Origin: DASZHJ01 sp963735465
GTDB taxonomy: Bacteria > Pseudomonadota > Alphaproteobacteria > ATCC43930 > CGMCC-115725
Assembly (NCBI GenBank): GCA_963735465.1
Contig: CAVTLA010000001.1
Span: 4,402,001-4,466,000 of the forward strand
DNA length: 64,000 bases
Direction: 5' to 3'
Shown here: in pieces, positions 45,722 to 57,253 of the stretch
How positions within the stretch are numbered: position 1 is the first letter of the stretch
Layout: every line of letters begins with the position of its first letter
Made by a program: the position numbers and the translations under genes
The notes under the pieces: model-generated
Database searches by the model: none
What the model was told of the DNA's origin: nothing
Seen by the model: only the letters and a program-made list of their open reading frames with translations

Positions 45722-47116
45722 TCACACGGCGGGAGCGGTCAGCAGATCGACGAGCCGAGTGAAGTCCGCATCCGGCCGGTCGAGGCCATGGATCGCGTCG
45801 ACGATGGCGTTGCTCCGCTTCAGGCCTAGCGCCGGCTCGGCGAGGGCCCGGTATTTCTCCTGCAGCTCGTCGTCGGACAGCGGGCTCCCGGGATCGCCGC
45901 GGGTCGCCGTCGTCGGCGATGCCAGCCGGTGGCCGTCCCCGAGAACGAGCACGACATCGGCGAGCCGCTCCGCCGGAAAGCGCGCGTTGTAGTCCGGTCG
46001 CTCGATCAGCCGCGTGGCATCGACGAGGCGGAGGATGTGCGGGTCGGCGAGCGCCAGGTTGTCGATGTCAGCGGGTCCCAGCCCGTCGCGGGCAAGGGCG
46101 GCCGCCACGGCGAAGGCCAGGCTGTACTGGGCTTCCTCCGTCGATCGCGGCCGGTTCGCGCTGAGCCGGATGGCTTCGTGAAAGCTAGCGATCTCGATGC
46201 CCGTCACCGCCGCGGGATCGAGGCCGTGCGTCCGCCGCAGCGTCAGCACCGCTTCGATCGCCGGATGCGCCCAGCGGCAGACCGGATAGGGCTTGAAGTA
46301 GAGCTCCAGCATGCGCCAGCGCCGGCCCAGGTCGGCCCAGAGGTCGGCGACATCGGTCCCTTCGATGACCAGGGCCGGCGCGCCGGTGAAACCGCTGGAC
46401 GCCAGGAGCGCCGCCTCGATCCCGACCATGGTGCCCCAGCCCGAGCCGTCCTTCAGCATCGTCGGATGATCGATGCAGCGCATCATCTGGCTGCGCGGCC
46501 CGTTGTATTCGGCGATGCCCAGCGCCTGGCGCAAAGTCTCCGGGTCGAAGCGCCGGAGGCGCGCGGCGACGGCGGCGACTCCGAGGGCATTCCAGGAACC
46601 GGAGGTGTGATAGTCGCAGCACGTCCGATGGGTGGCGATGCCCGCCCGGATCGCCACCTCGTAGCCGAGGACGAGGGCGGCGAGCGCGTCGCGGCCGGTG
46701 ACGGTGCCGCCGCCCAGTGCCAGCAGCGCCGGCAGCACCGCGACGCCGGCGTGGCCCTTGGTCAGGGGATGGCCGTCATGGGAATCGAAGCCGTCGATCA
46801 TCGTCGCATTGGCCATCGCGGCCCAGGCGGGAACCGCCGCGCGACCGTCGAACATCAATCGCGCGCCGCCGGGCGAGGCGTAGTGCCCCGCCACATGATC
46901 CCGGATGATGCGGCCGATGCCCGTGCCATGGCCGCCGATCGCCGCCGCCACCAGATCCAGCACGCAGCGCTTCGCCTGCGCGACGACCGCCGCCGGCAGA
47001 TCCTCGTACCGGAGGTCCCGCACGAAGGCAGCCACGACGGAGGCGCCGTCCCCGAGCGTCGTGGCGGCGGCGGGAGGCGGCACCGCCGGGGTGCCGCCTC
47101 TCGGCTCACTTCGCAA
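45722..47116 (-). CDS. MmgE/PrpD family protein (last gene of the Opu-type operon)
   Basis: A 464-residue MmgE/PrpD enzyme. Segments include CVLDLVAAAIGGHGTGIG, MIDGFDSHDGHPLTKGHAGVAVLPALLAL, LGYEVAIRAGIA and LELYFKPYPVCRWAHPAIEAVL. It begins 11 bp inside the end of the betaine-type binding protein gene, so it belongs to the opu operon. Its substrate may be derived from whatever that importer brings in. It is distinct in sequence from the PrpD homologue at 39426. Confidence 0.83.
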   Translation of the reverse strand: MRSEPRGGTPAVPPPAAATTLGDGASVVAAFVRDLRYEDLPAAVVAQAKRCVLDLVAAAIGGHGTGIGRIIRDHVAGHYASPGGARLMFDGRAAVPAWAAMANATMIDGFDSHDGHPLTKGHAGVAVLPALLALGGGTVTGRDALAALVLGYEVAIRAGIATHRTCCDYHTSGSWNALGVAAVAARLRRFDPETLRQALGIAEYNGPRSQMMRCIDHPTMLKDGSGWGTMVGIEAALLASSGFTGAPALVIEGTDVADLWADLGRRWRMLELYFKPYPVCRWAHPAIEAVLTLRRTHGLDPAAVTGIEIASFHEAIRLSANRPRSTEEAQYSLAFAVAAALARDGLGPADIDNLALADPHILRLVDATRLIERPDYNARFPAERLADVVLVLGDGHRLASPTTATRGDPGSPLSDDELQEKYRALAEPALGLKRSNAIVDAIHGLDRPDADFTRLVDLLTAPAV

Positions 47117-48017
47117 TGAGCTTCTGGCCGCGGAGGAAATCCGCTGCCACCTCCTCGACCGTCTTTTTGTCGACGTCGACCTGGGCGTTGAGGCCGGCCA
47201 TGGTGGGGTCGTCGAGCTTCGCCGAGAGCCGGTTGAGGAGCTCGGCGAGCTTCGGGTTCTTGTCGAGCACTTCCCGGCGCACGTTCGGCGTCAGCGCATA
47301 GGGCGGAAAGAAGTTCTTGTCGTCTCCCAGGACCTGGAAATCGAAGGCGACGATCCTGCCGTCGGTCTCGAAGACCAGGGCCACGTCCACCTGCTTGTCG
47401 CGCAAGGCCTGATAGGTGAGGCCGGTGTCCATGCGCCTGATGTCGGCGATCGGCCATTTGAAGCCGTACTGCTGCTCGAGGCCGGGAAGCCCGTCGGGGC
47501 GGCCGGGGAATTCCGCGTTGACCGCGACGGTGATGCCCTTGCCCGCGTTGATCGCGGCGGCGAGCTGGCTCAGCGTGGTGATGCCGGCGGTGGCGGGGCT
47601 GTCCTTCTTGCGGACCGCCAGGGCATAGGTGTTGTTCGCCTTGGAGGGATCGAGCCAGACGATGCCTTTCTTGGCATCGAGCTCCTTCACCTTGTTGTAG
47701 GTGTCCGCGGCGGACATCCGATCCGTGATCTTGTTGTAGGCGATGAGAGAGGTACCGGTATATTCCCAGCAGACGTCGATCTGCGCGGATTCCATGGCCT
47801 GGCGCAGCACCGCCGATCCCATGCCGGTGCGCTTGTCCGGCTTGAAGCCGTTGGCCGCCAGCAGCTGCGAGGTCATCTCCGCCATCAGCAGCTGCTCGGT
47901 GAAGCCCTTGCTGCCGATCACGATCGGCGTCTGGGCGAGGCTCGCGCCCGATCCCGCCGCGACGGCGGCGATCAGAACCGTGGCGGCGGTCAGCAGTCTA
48001 AATATCCTGGCAAGCAT
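47106..48017 (-). CDS. Glycine betaine/choline-type ABC substrate-binding protein (OpuC/OsmF/YehZ class)
   Basis: A 303-residue OpuAC-domain protein. The start at 48017 is chosen because GGAGA lies upstream; the longer frame lacks such a site. The signal peptide ends near Ala28 (SGASLAQ). Family motifs are IVIGSKGFTEQLLMAEM, ICWEYTGTS-like VCWEYTGTSLIAYN and ALVFETDGRIVAFDF. Such proteins bind quaternary amines such as glycine betaine, choline or carnitine. The ligand here is not determined. Confidence 0.88.
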   Translation of the reverse strand: MLARIFRLLTAATVLIAAVAAGSGASLAQTPIVIGSKGFTEQLLMAEMTSQLLAANGFKPDKRTGMGSAVLRQAMESAQIDVCWEYTGTSLIAYNKITDRMSAADTYNKVKELDAKKGIVWLDPSKANNTYALAVRKKDSPATAGITTLSQLAAAINAGKGITVAVNAEFPGRPDGLPGLEQQYGFKWPIADIRRMDTGLTYQALRDKQVDVALVFETDGRIVAFDFQVLGDDKNFFPPYALTPNVRREVLDKNPKLAELLNRLSAKLDDPTMAGLNAQVDVDKKTVEEVAADFLRGQKLIAK

Positions 48018-48042
48018 CGTTTTCTCCCTGGTTTGTTTTTCT

Positions 48043-48761
48043 TCAAGCGCGCGCAAAGGCGATGCCCCGCGGAGTCATCAGCTTCGCGAGGTATCCAACC
48101 GAGCCGCCGAGGCCAATCGCGAGCAGGCTGCTCGGGATGGCGCCAGCCAGCATCATCGCGGGATCGAACAGGTCGATGCCGGCGAAGATCAATTCTCCGA
48201 GGCCGCCGCCGCCGATCAGGAACGCCAGCGGCGCGGTGCCGGCGTTGATCACCATCGCGGTCCGCACGCCGGCGAGGATGGCGGGAAGCGCGTTCGGGAT
48301 CTCGACGCGGCGCAGAATCTGGCCCTCGGTCATGCCCATGCCGGCCGCCGCCTCCACCAGCGCCGGCGGCACCGCGACGAGCCCCGCGTAGGTGTTCCGC
48401 GCGACCGGCAGCAGCGAATGCACGGCAAGCGCGATGATCGCCGCGGTCGATCCGATGCCGAAGACGCTCATGGCGAGGGCCAATACGGCGAGAGTCGGGA
48501 CCGTGTTGCCGATATTGAGCACCTGCATCGCCGCCTCCGCGTGAACGCGCAGGGCGGGGCGGCTCAGCGCCACGCCGGCGGAAAGGCCGACGACGATCGC
48601 GATCGCGCCGGAGACGGCCACGAGGTAGAGGTGCCGCCACAGGAGATACTCGACCAGGGGCGCCTGCTGCCAGATGCCCGGCAGCAATCCGCCGAGCCAG
48701 AGCCAGCCGGCAAGCACGAGTGCCACGATCACCGCCACCAGAGTGCCGGATCGAGGGGCGC

Positions 48762-48765
<4 letters not shown>
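48043..48765 (-). CDS. Betaine/choline-type ABC transporter permease (OpuB/YehY class)
   Basis: A 240-residue membrane protein with about six hydrophobic segments. The coupling loop EAAAGMGMTEGQILRRVEIPNALPAIL and NIGNTVPTLAVLALAM are typical. It ends 26 bp before the binding-protein start and overlaps the ATPase stop by 4 bp. It forms a heterodimer with the second permease encoded at 49886. Confidence 0.9.
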
Positions 48766-49885
<1,120 letters not shown>

Positions 49886-49889
<4 letters not shown>

Positions 49890-50548
49890 GCGGCGCGCGC
49901 TCCCGCCATTCCCCGCGGCGTCAGCCAGCGCTCCACCCGCCCCAGCAGCCAGTCCGCGCCCAAGGCGAGGAGGCTCACCGCCAGCGCGCCGGTGATGACC
50001 TGCCGCGGGTCGGTCTGGGTGATGCCGCCGCGGATCAGCAGGCCGAGGCCGCCGGCGCCGATATAGGCGGCGATCGCGGTGACGCCGATGTTGAGCACGA
50101 CGGCGACGCGGATCCCCGCCATCACCACCGGCAGCGCGCAGGGAATCTCCACCCGCGCCAGGCGCTGCAGGCGCGTCATGCCCATGCCGTCGGCGGCCTC
50201 GCGCAGCGCCGGATCGATCGAGGTGATCGCCGTGTAGGTGTTCTGCACGATCGGCAGCTGGGAATAGAGGAAGACGGCGATCGCCGCCGGCAGAAAGCCG
50301 ATGCCCTGGTTGATCGTGGCCAGGATCGGGATCATGAATCCGAAGAGGGCGATCGACGGGATCGTCATGATGCCGCCGGCGAGGTTGAGCGCCACGTCGG
50401 CCAGCCGCCGGCTCTGGGCGATCAGGATGCCCAGGGGAACGCCGGTCAGGATCGCGGCGCCGACGGCGACAGCGACGATCGAGACGTGCTGGCCGGTGAG
50501 CCGCAGGATCAGCGGATAATTCTTGGCGATGAAGACGACAAGATCCAA
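49886..50548 (-). CDS. Betaine/choline-type ABC transporter permease, first gene of the opu operon
   Basis: A 220-residue permease with the loop EAADGMGMTRLQRLARVEIPCALPVVMAG and the segment IMTIPSIALFGFMIP. The start is TTG (50548) with GGGGGAAG about 9 nt upstream; no ATG is available in the right place. Two inverted repeats occupy the leader just before it. It heads permease-ATPase-permease-SBP-PrpD, all tightly spaced or overlapping. Confidence 0.88.
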
Positions 50549-50589
50549 GAAGCCTGCTTCCCCCGCGAGAGGCTTCGGCCACCGTGGCC
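50549..50589 (-). promoter_or_regulatory. Two adjacent inverted repeats in the opu operon leader
   Basis: GAAGCCT (50549-50555) pairs with AGGCTTC (50570-50576) across 14 nt, and GGCCAC-C-GTGGCC lies next to it at 50577-50589. The first stem would hold the Shine-Dalgarno-like GGGGGAAG in its loop and end one base before the TTG start. Translational control or a regulator site is possible. The remaining divergent region to 50765 holds no gene. Confidence 0.4.
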
Positions 50590-50765
50590 GGACCGGAACG
50601 GCAGTCTAGTCCAGGCTGGCGGCATTTGTTACGGGATAGGGCGCGCTCCTGCGGGGACGTCGCTCCCGGAACAGCCCCTGTCGCAAAAGGGATGATTGGC
50701 GGCCGGCGAGGGACTACTCTCGACGGCAAGGCCGGACAATGGGCCATGGGGGAGGAGAGTTCGCG

Positions 50766-51791
50766 ATGAGCTTCGGCGCGCCGTCCCAGGCACCGACGGA
50801 GATCGGCTTCTTCCTGGTCCCGCGATTCTCGATGATGGCCTTCGCCGCGGCGCTGGAGCCGCTCAGGGCGGCGAACCGCCTCGCCGGGCGCGGCCTCTAT
50901 CGCTGGCGCCTGATCTCCCGGGACGGCAAGCCGGTGGCGGCGAGCAACGACATCCCGGTGCCGGCGGACGCCTCGATCCGCGATCCCCTGGCGATCTCCA
51001 TGCTTGTCGTGTGCGCGGGGATCAACGCCGAGCGCTATCACGATCGCGGCGTGCTCGCCTGGCTGCGGCGCCTGGAAAAACGCGGCTGCGAGGTCGGCGC
51101 CATCAGCACCGGCGCCTATCTGCTCGCCCATGCGGGGCTTCTCGACGGCAGGCCCTGCGCGCTGCACTGGGAGAATCTCGCGAGCTTCCGCGAGGCGTTT
51201 CCGAGCGTCACCGCCACCGACGAGATCTTCGTCGTCGACGGCGACCGCTTCACCTGCTCCGGCGGGACGGCGGCGCTCGACATGATGCTGCACCTGGTGC
51301 AGCTCCAGCACGGGCGCGAGTTGGCGACCGCCGTCGCCGAGCAGTTCATCCACGGCCCGATCCGCGACCGCCACGCGCCGCAGCGCATGGAGCTCCGGCA
51401 CCGCATCGGCACGACGCATCCGCGGCTGCTGGCGGCGATCCGGGTCATGGAGGCCAATCTCGAGGCGCCCCTGGCGCAGGACGCCATCGCCCGCAAGGCC
51501 GGCCTGTCGCGCCGCCAGCTCGAGCGCCTCTTCCGGAGCTCCCTGGCGCGGACGCCCAACCGTCATTACCTGGACATGCGGCTGGAGCGCGCGCGGCATC
51601 TGCTGGAGCAGACCGGCCGCTCCGTCCTCGATATCGCGATCGCCTGCGGCTTCGTCTCCGCCTCGCATTTCACGCGGCGCTTCCGCGAGCGCTTCGGAGC
51701 GACGCCGCGGGATCTGCGCCGCCCGCAGGCCGCGGGTCCGCTTGCCGCCGTTCCCCTGGCCGGCCTCGTCGCGAATGGCCGTCCGAACTGA
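50766..51791 (+). CDS. GlxA/GbdR-type AraC family regulator with DJ-1/PfpI-like domain
   Basis: A 341-residue regulator. The N-terminal two-thirds is a class-1 amidotransferase-like (DJ-1/PfpI) domain (IGFFLVPRFSMMAFAAALEPLRAAN, ISTGAYLLAHAGLLDG, FTCSGGTAALDMMLHLV). The C-terminal AraC domain has QDAIARKAGLSRRQLERLFR and ILDIAIACGF-like VLDIAIACGFVSASHFTRRF. The start at 50766 has GGAGGAGAG upstream; ATG 50739 is rejected. GbdR and CdhR of this class respond to betaines and carnitine derivatives, which fits its place between a betaine-type importer and a homocysteine methyltransferase. Confidence 0.88.
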   Translation: MSFGAPSQAPTEIGFFLVPRFSMMAFAAALEPLRAANRLAGRGLYRWRLISRDGKPVAASNDIPVPADASIRDPLAISMLVVCAGINAERYHDRGVLAWLRRLEKRGCEVGAISTGAYLLAHAGLLDGRPCALHWENLASFREAFPSVTATDEIFVVDGDRFTCSGGTAALDMMLHLVQLQHGRELATAVAEQFIHGPIRDRHAPQRMELRHRIGTTHPRLLAAIRVMEANLEAPLAQDAIARKAGLSRRQLERLFRSSLARTPNRHYLDMRLERARHLLEQTGRSVLDIAIACGFVSASHFTRRFRERFGATPRDLRRPQAAGPLAAVPLAGLVANGRPN

Positions 51792-51800
51792 CGGTATCGC

Positions 51801-52860
51801 CTAGAGACGCTTGGCGTAGGAGCGGTTGACCTTCGCCACCAGCTTGTGCGTGCCGAGGAAGGCGTGCTTCGACATGTCGGGCGAATAGCGGCTGGCCGGC
51901 GGCTGGCGCCCCAGCGCCTCGGCGACGCCGCGGATGTGATGCGGGCCCGCGCCGCAGCAGACGCCGAGATAGTGGATGCCCAGCTCATAGGCTTCCTTGG
52001 CGAACTCGCCGAGCTCGTAGCGATTGCAGGCGAAGGGATCGAGGGCGGTGGGGAACGGCCGGTCGCCGGGAATGCAGTCGCACTGGGCGTCGCGCAGGGA
52101 CTGGAACGACGGCTGGCTCCGCGACGTGCGATAGGGCACCGGCAGCGCCGCCATCTGGCATTTGATCGCCTTCCGCATCCGCTTCAGCAGCGGCATCATG
52201 GTGCGCGGGCCGCGGATGCAATTGAGGCCGACCACGTCGGCGCCGGCGGCTTCCAGGCGCCGCGCCGCGTCGACGACGCTCCAGCCCTCCCGCGTCACGT
52301 CCTCCTGATGCATCGCGAGGGTGATCACCGCGGGCTTCTTCGCTGCCTTGATGACCTCGAGGGCCAGCAGCGCCTCCGCGGCGTAGGAGAAGGTCTCGCC
52401 GATGACGAAATCGACGCCGGCCTCGCCCGCCCAGCCGACCTGCTCCTCGAACATGGCGCGAACGGTCTTGTGCGACTTCGGATCCGTCGGATCGTAGATG
52501 TTGGTGTTGCAGATATTGCCCGCGAACAGCGTGCCGGTGCTCCGCGCCACCTTGCCGGGCGATGCCGAGCGCGGCGCGGTTCATCGGCTCGAGATCCTTC
52601 TCGCGGCCGACGATGCGCAGCTTCTGGCGATGGGCGTAGTAGGTGAAGGCCTCCACCACGTCGGAGCCCGCGTGGACGAATTCCCGGTGCAGCTGCTCCA
52701 CCAGCTCGGGATGCTCCAGGACCACCTCGGGGACGTAGGCGCCGGCCTGAAGATAGCCGCGCCGCTCGAACTCGAAGAGATATCCCTCGGCGCAGATCAC
52801 CGGCCCCTCGGCCAGGCGTTTCAGCAGCGATTTTCCCTTGGCGGTCTGGCGCGCGGCCAT
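51801..52860 (-). pseudogene. Homocysteine S-methyltransferase family protein (betaine-type), one +1 frameshift
   Basis: About 352 residues when one extra base near 52554 is removed, restoring NRAALGIARKVARSTGTLFAGN. The zinc-binding cysteine regions are VVGLNCIRG and GVCCGAGPHHIRG. EAFTYYAHRQKLRIVGRE and FVIGETFSYAAEALLAL fit the BHMT/MmuM family, which moves a methyl group from betaine or S-methyl donors to homocysteine. The start at 52860 has GAGAGG upstream. It lies downstream of the flavoprotein/importer operon and next to the GbdR-type gene. The donor substrate is not certain. Confidence 0.75.
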
Positions 52861-52954
52861 GGCGGATCCCTCTCGATTGTGGTGCCGCATCCTAGCCCTC
52901 CGCCGGCGGCGGAGATGCCCGAATGCGACGCGCTCTGGTGCTTCAGCGACATCG

Positions 52955-54100
52955 TCAGTCCGCGGTCGCGAGTGCCCGCCAGCCCTGGATGTCGATCCAG
53001 TCCTTCTCCAGCTGGGCGAAGCGATCCAGGCGAAGGCTGGAGAGATCAGCGAAGCCGCAGGCCCCGTCCACCACCAGATCGCGGATCGCGTGGCCGCTGG
53101 CGGGGGACAGGCCGAAGCCGATGCTGGAGAGCGTCGCCACGATGACGTTCTCGGGCGAGGCCAGGCGGTCGATGACGGGCCGGCCGTCCGGCGTGTTCTC
53201 GATGATGCCCGCCCAGCTGCGGATCACCCGCGCATGAGCCGCCTTGGGGAAGAGCCGCGCCAGCCGTCCGGCGATGTGGCCCATCAGCGGCGTGCTCGGC
53301 CGCTCGGCGGCGGGCTCGCTCAGCCATTCATGGGGACCGCCGCCATAGGCGAGATTGCCGCGCAGGGTCTGGCGGCCATAGAGGCCGTTGCCATCGACGC
53401 CGCCGATGGGCATCAGCGGCAGGGGCTCGGTGACGATCATCTCGGCGCGCGCCGCGACCATGGGGATATCGACGTCCAGCAGGCGCGCGAGCCGGCCGGT
53501 CTGCGGCCCCGCCGCCAGCACGAGCCGGTCGCAGCCGATCGTGCCGCTGCCGGTGCGCACCGCCGTCACGCGGTTGCCGCTGCGCTCGAATCCTTCGACT
53601 TCAGTGTGCTGCAGCACGCGGCCGCCATGATCCTGCATCGCCCAGGCATAGGCCTGCACCGTCCGATGCGGATTGGCGTGGCCGCCGAAGCGGTAGAAAT
53701 AGCCGCCGATCGTCTCCTCGCCGGCCAGCGGCACCAGCTCGCGTACCTGGCGGGGATCCAGCAGATCGGTCGCGAAGCCCTGCCGCTCGGCGTTGCGCTT
53801 CGCCTCGCCGTAGAGCACGAGCTGCGCCGGATCGAAGGCGATGCGGATCCGGTGCGGCCTGAATTCCGTCGGATATCCCAGGAGCTCGTCCATCTGGGGC
53901 CAGAGACGCTGCTCCTCGCGGAAGAGCGGGCTGAAGTGATGGCTGCAGCCGCCGCCGTTGCGGCCCGATGCCTCCCAGCCGACGATGCCCTTGTCGATCA
54001 CCACCACGTCGATGCCCTCGCGCGCCAGCCACCACCCGGCGGAGAGACCGGTCGCGCCGCCGCCGATGATGACGACCGAGGCTCCGGTAGGCGCGCTCAT
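52955..54100 (-). CDS. FAD-dependent oxidoreductase, DAO family (opine-oxidase B/SoxB-like)
   Basis: A 381-residue flavoprotein. The FAD motif is VVIIGGGATGLSAGWWLAREG. GWEASGRNGGGCSHHFSP, GGHANPHRTVQAYAWAMQDHG and the C-terminal RSWAGIIENTPDGRPVIDRL follow the DadA/SoxB/OoxB pattern. It starts with an ATGA overlap from the HcnB/OoxA-like gene. An importer of the octopine/histidine class is encoded directly upstream, as in opine catabolism operons. Confidence 0.83.
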   Translation of the reverse strand: MSAPTGASVVIIGGGATGLSAGWWLAREGIDVVVIDKGIVGWEASGRNGGGCSHHFSPLFREEQRLWPQMDELLGYPTEFRPHRIRIAFDPAQLVLYGEAKRNAERQGFATDLLDPRQVRELVPLAGEETIGGYFYRFGGHANPHRTVQAYAWAMQDHGGRVLQHTEVEGFERSGNRVTAVRTGSGTIGCDRLVLAAGPQTGRLARLLDVDIPMVAARAEMIVTEPLPLMPIGGVDGNGLYGRQTLRGNLAYGGGPHEWLSEPAAERPSTPLMGHIAGRLARLFPKAAHARVIRSWAGIIENTPDGRPVIDRLASPENVIVATLSSIGFGLSPASGHAIRDLVVDGACGFADLSSLRLDRFAQLEKDWIDIQGWRALATAD

Positions 54101-55680
54101 TTCGGCGGTGCCTTGGTGCGCACGGGACGGGTCGCCGCCTTGTAGTGACGCGGCGCGTCCCAGAACGGCACGTACTGCGCCGCCATGCCGAACCAGGTAT
54201 CCCAATGCGCCGCCATGTCGGGCGATTCCAGCCGCGCCGCCAGGCGCAGTGGCAGCGGGCGTACCGGCGCGCGATGGGTGGCGAGCGGCATCTCGGCGAG
54301 ATCGACGCCGGCGCCCAGCGCCAGCAGGGCCGCGACCTGCTCGCGGCAGCGGCGGCCCTGGCAGACGCCCATGCCGGCGCGGGTCAGCCGCTTCACCAGA
54401 TCGGGGTTGGGTGCGCCGTCGCCCAGCAGGCTCGCGAGGTCGCGCTGATTGCGCCGGTCGCCCGCCCAGCCGAGGTAGCGCGGCGGCCGCACTTCCAGGA
54501 TCTCCCGCGCGGTGACCTCCTCGCAGCGGCAGACATGGGGCTCGCCGTTCCCGCCGATCACGGTGGCGCGCACCCAGTCGAGGCGATAGGCGGCGATATC
54601 AGGCCCGTCCGGTGGTGCTGGCGGCGATGGCGTGTCGGCGGCGGCGCGGCCGAGCGCTACCGCCGCGGACCGTGCGGCGCGCCGGCCTTCCTCGCGGGCG
54701 ATATCGGGCTCGCGGCTTTTCGCCGGCCAGATCCCGGCGCCGTCGCCGGCCGACGAGCAGATGGGGAAGGGTGGTCTGCTGGCCCGCGTCCAGCACCGGC
54801 ACGGAACCGCCACGCTCCGGCGCGAAGGCGATGCGGCAGCCGGCGGCATCGAGGAGCTCGACGACCGGCACCGCGCCCACGGCGAGGATCACCGTATCGC
54901 AGGCGATCTCCCGCTCTCGCGCGGTATTCTCCCGCGGCGCCACCACGAGCTTCCGGACCTCGTCGCCGCCCTCGGCGCGGCGCACCACATGGCCGCAGAG
55001 CAGCTCGATGCCGCACTCGGCGGCGGCGGGATCGAGAGGCGATGGCGCGAGCTCGATCATTGCGGCGATCTCCACGCCGGCGTCCCGCAGCCGGCACGCC
55101 CCCAGCAGCGCTTCCGTCGTGCTGCCCAGCACCACCGCGCGGCGCGCGTCGAGCGCGCCGTACCGGGTCGCCAGGCGCTCCGCCGCGACCATGCCCATGA
55201 CGCCCGGCAGCTCCCAGCCGGGAAAGGCCAGGCCCATGTCGCGCCGCCCGGCGCAGACGATCACCTGGGCCGCGCCGATCATCCAGGACCGGTCCGCATC
55301 CGCCAGGCCGGCGACGGGACCGGGCAGCCAGGAGACCGCCGGGCCGTTGGCGAAGACGCCCCAGCAGATCGTGCCGAGACGCAGGTCGACGCCGAGATCG
55401 AAAGCCTCCTCGATCGCGGGATCGCTGGCGACGAAGGCATCGGTCATCGCCGTCCGATTGCGCGCGGCGCCGCTCATCCGGCCGCCGAACAGCAGCGGGA
55501 TATCGTCGCCCATGGCCTCCGCCGGCACCGGATTCTCATCCACCAGCACGGTCTTCAGGCCGAGGCGCGCCGCCTCGATCGCCGCCGCCAGTCCCGCGGG
55601 CCCGGCGCCGATCACCAGCAGCTCCGTCTGCTCGTCGACGGTCAGCGTCTTTCCGGCGGTGGAGGCGGGATCGCGCACGC

Positions 55681-55684
<4 letters not shown>
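54097..55684 (-). pseudogene. NAD(P)/FAD oxidoreductase with C-terminal BFD-like [2Fe-2S] domain (OoxA/HcnB-like), one +1 frameshift
   Basis: About 528 residues when one extra base near 54751 is removed, which restores PHLLVAGDGAGIWPAKSREPD. The N-terminal FAD site is LLVIGAGPAGLAAAIEAARLG and a second nucleotide site is RAVVLGSTTEALLGACRL. The C-terminal cluster region has CRCEEVT and GVCQGRRC. Unlike the module at 41780-45702, no separate small [2Fe-2S] gene is present. It is coupled both to the ATPase gene upstream and to the DAO gene downstream. Confidence 0.75.
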
Positions 55685-56427
<743 letters not shown>

Positions 56428-57253
56428 TCAGCCGCGCACCTGCAACCGCCGCTCGAGCGCCAGGGTCGCCCGCGCGATCGGGTAGCAGTAGACGAAGAAC
56501 AGCAGCAGCAGGAACAGATAGAGCGGCAGCATCAGCTCCGGCCGCGCATCGGAGGCGATCGCCGCGCGGGTGATGGTCAAGCCGTCCTGGATGCCGACGA
56601 CGGAGATCAGCGTCGTCGCCATGGTGAGGATCGCATAGAGATTCATCCACGGCGGCAGCATGCGCCGGATCGCCTGGGGCAGGATCACCAGCCGGACGAT
56701 CTGGAACGGCCCGAAGGCGAGGCCTTTCGCGGCACTCCACTGCGGCTCCGGAATGGATTGCAGCGCGCCGCGCACGATCTCGGCGAAATTGGCGGAAACC
56801 GGCAGGGACAGGCCCAGGACGGCCTTGGCCCAGCTCGGCAGCGGGATCGCCAGGCCGCCCACATGCACCTCGAAGGGCAGCAGGAACATGACGTAGAACA
56901 GCAGCACCAGCCAGGGCGCGTTGCGGAAGAACTGGGTCAGCGCCCAGCCGATCCCGCGGGCGGGTCTTGTCCGTGCCATCAGCAGCAAGCCAAGCGGAAA
57001 TCCCAGCGCGGTGCCCAGCGCCATGGAGAGTACGCTGACCAGCACGTTGAAGAGAAACCCGCCGAAGATCAGCGGCGCCCAGCGCAGCACGGCGCCGAGC
57101 GCGCTCTCCGCCGCGGGTCCCGACGCCGCCTGCGGCCCAGGCGAGGGAGCATAGAAGGAACAGGCCGGCGGCAAGCGGCACGACCGGCAGGGCCAGGGGC
57201 ACGCGGACCCCGGCCAGCGGGCCGACCGGACGCAGCACCGGCAGGTCGGTCAC
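56428..57253 (-). pseudogene. Polar amino-acid ABC transporter permease, one +1 frameshift near the N-terminus
   Basis: About 274 residues when restored. The GTG start at 57253 overlaps the previous permease stop (GTGA). One extra C in a CCC run near 57136 separates the N-terminal hydrophobic part (VPLAAGLFLLCSLAW) from the rest (PQAASGPAAESAL). The permease loop EIVRGALQSIPEPQWSAAKGLAF is intact. An internal ATG at 57174 would give a 248-residue protein lacking that N-terminal segment. Confidence 0.75.
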
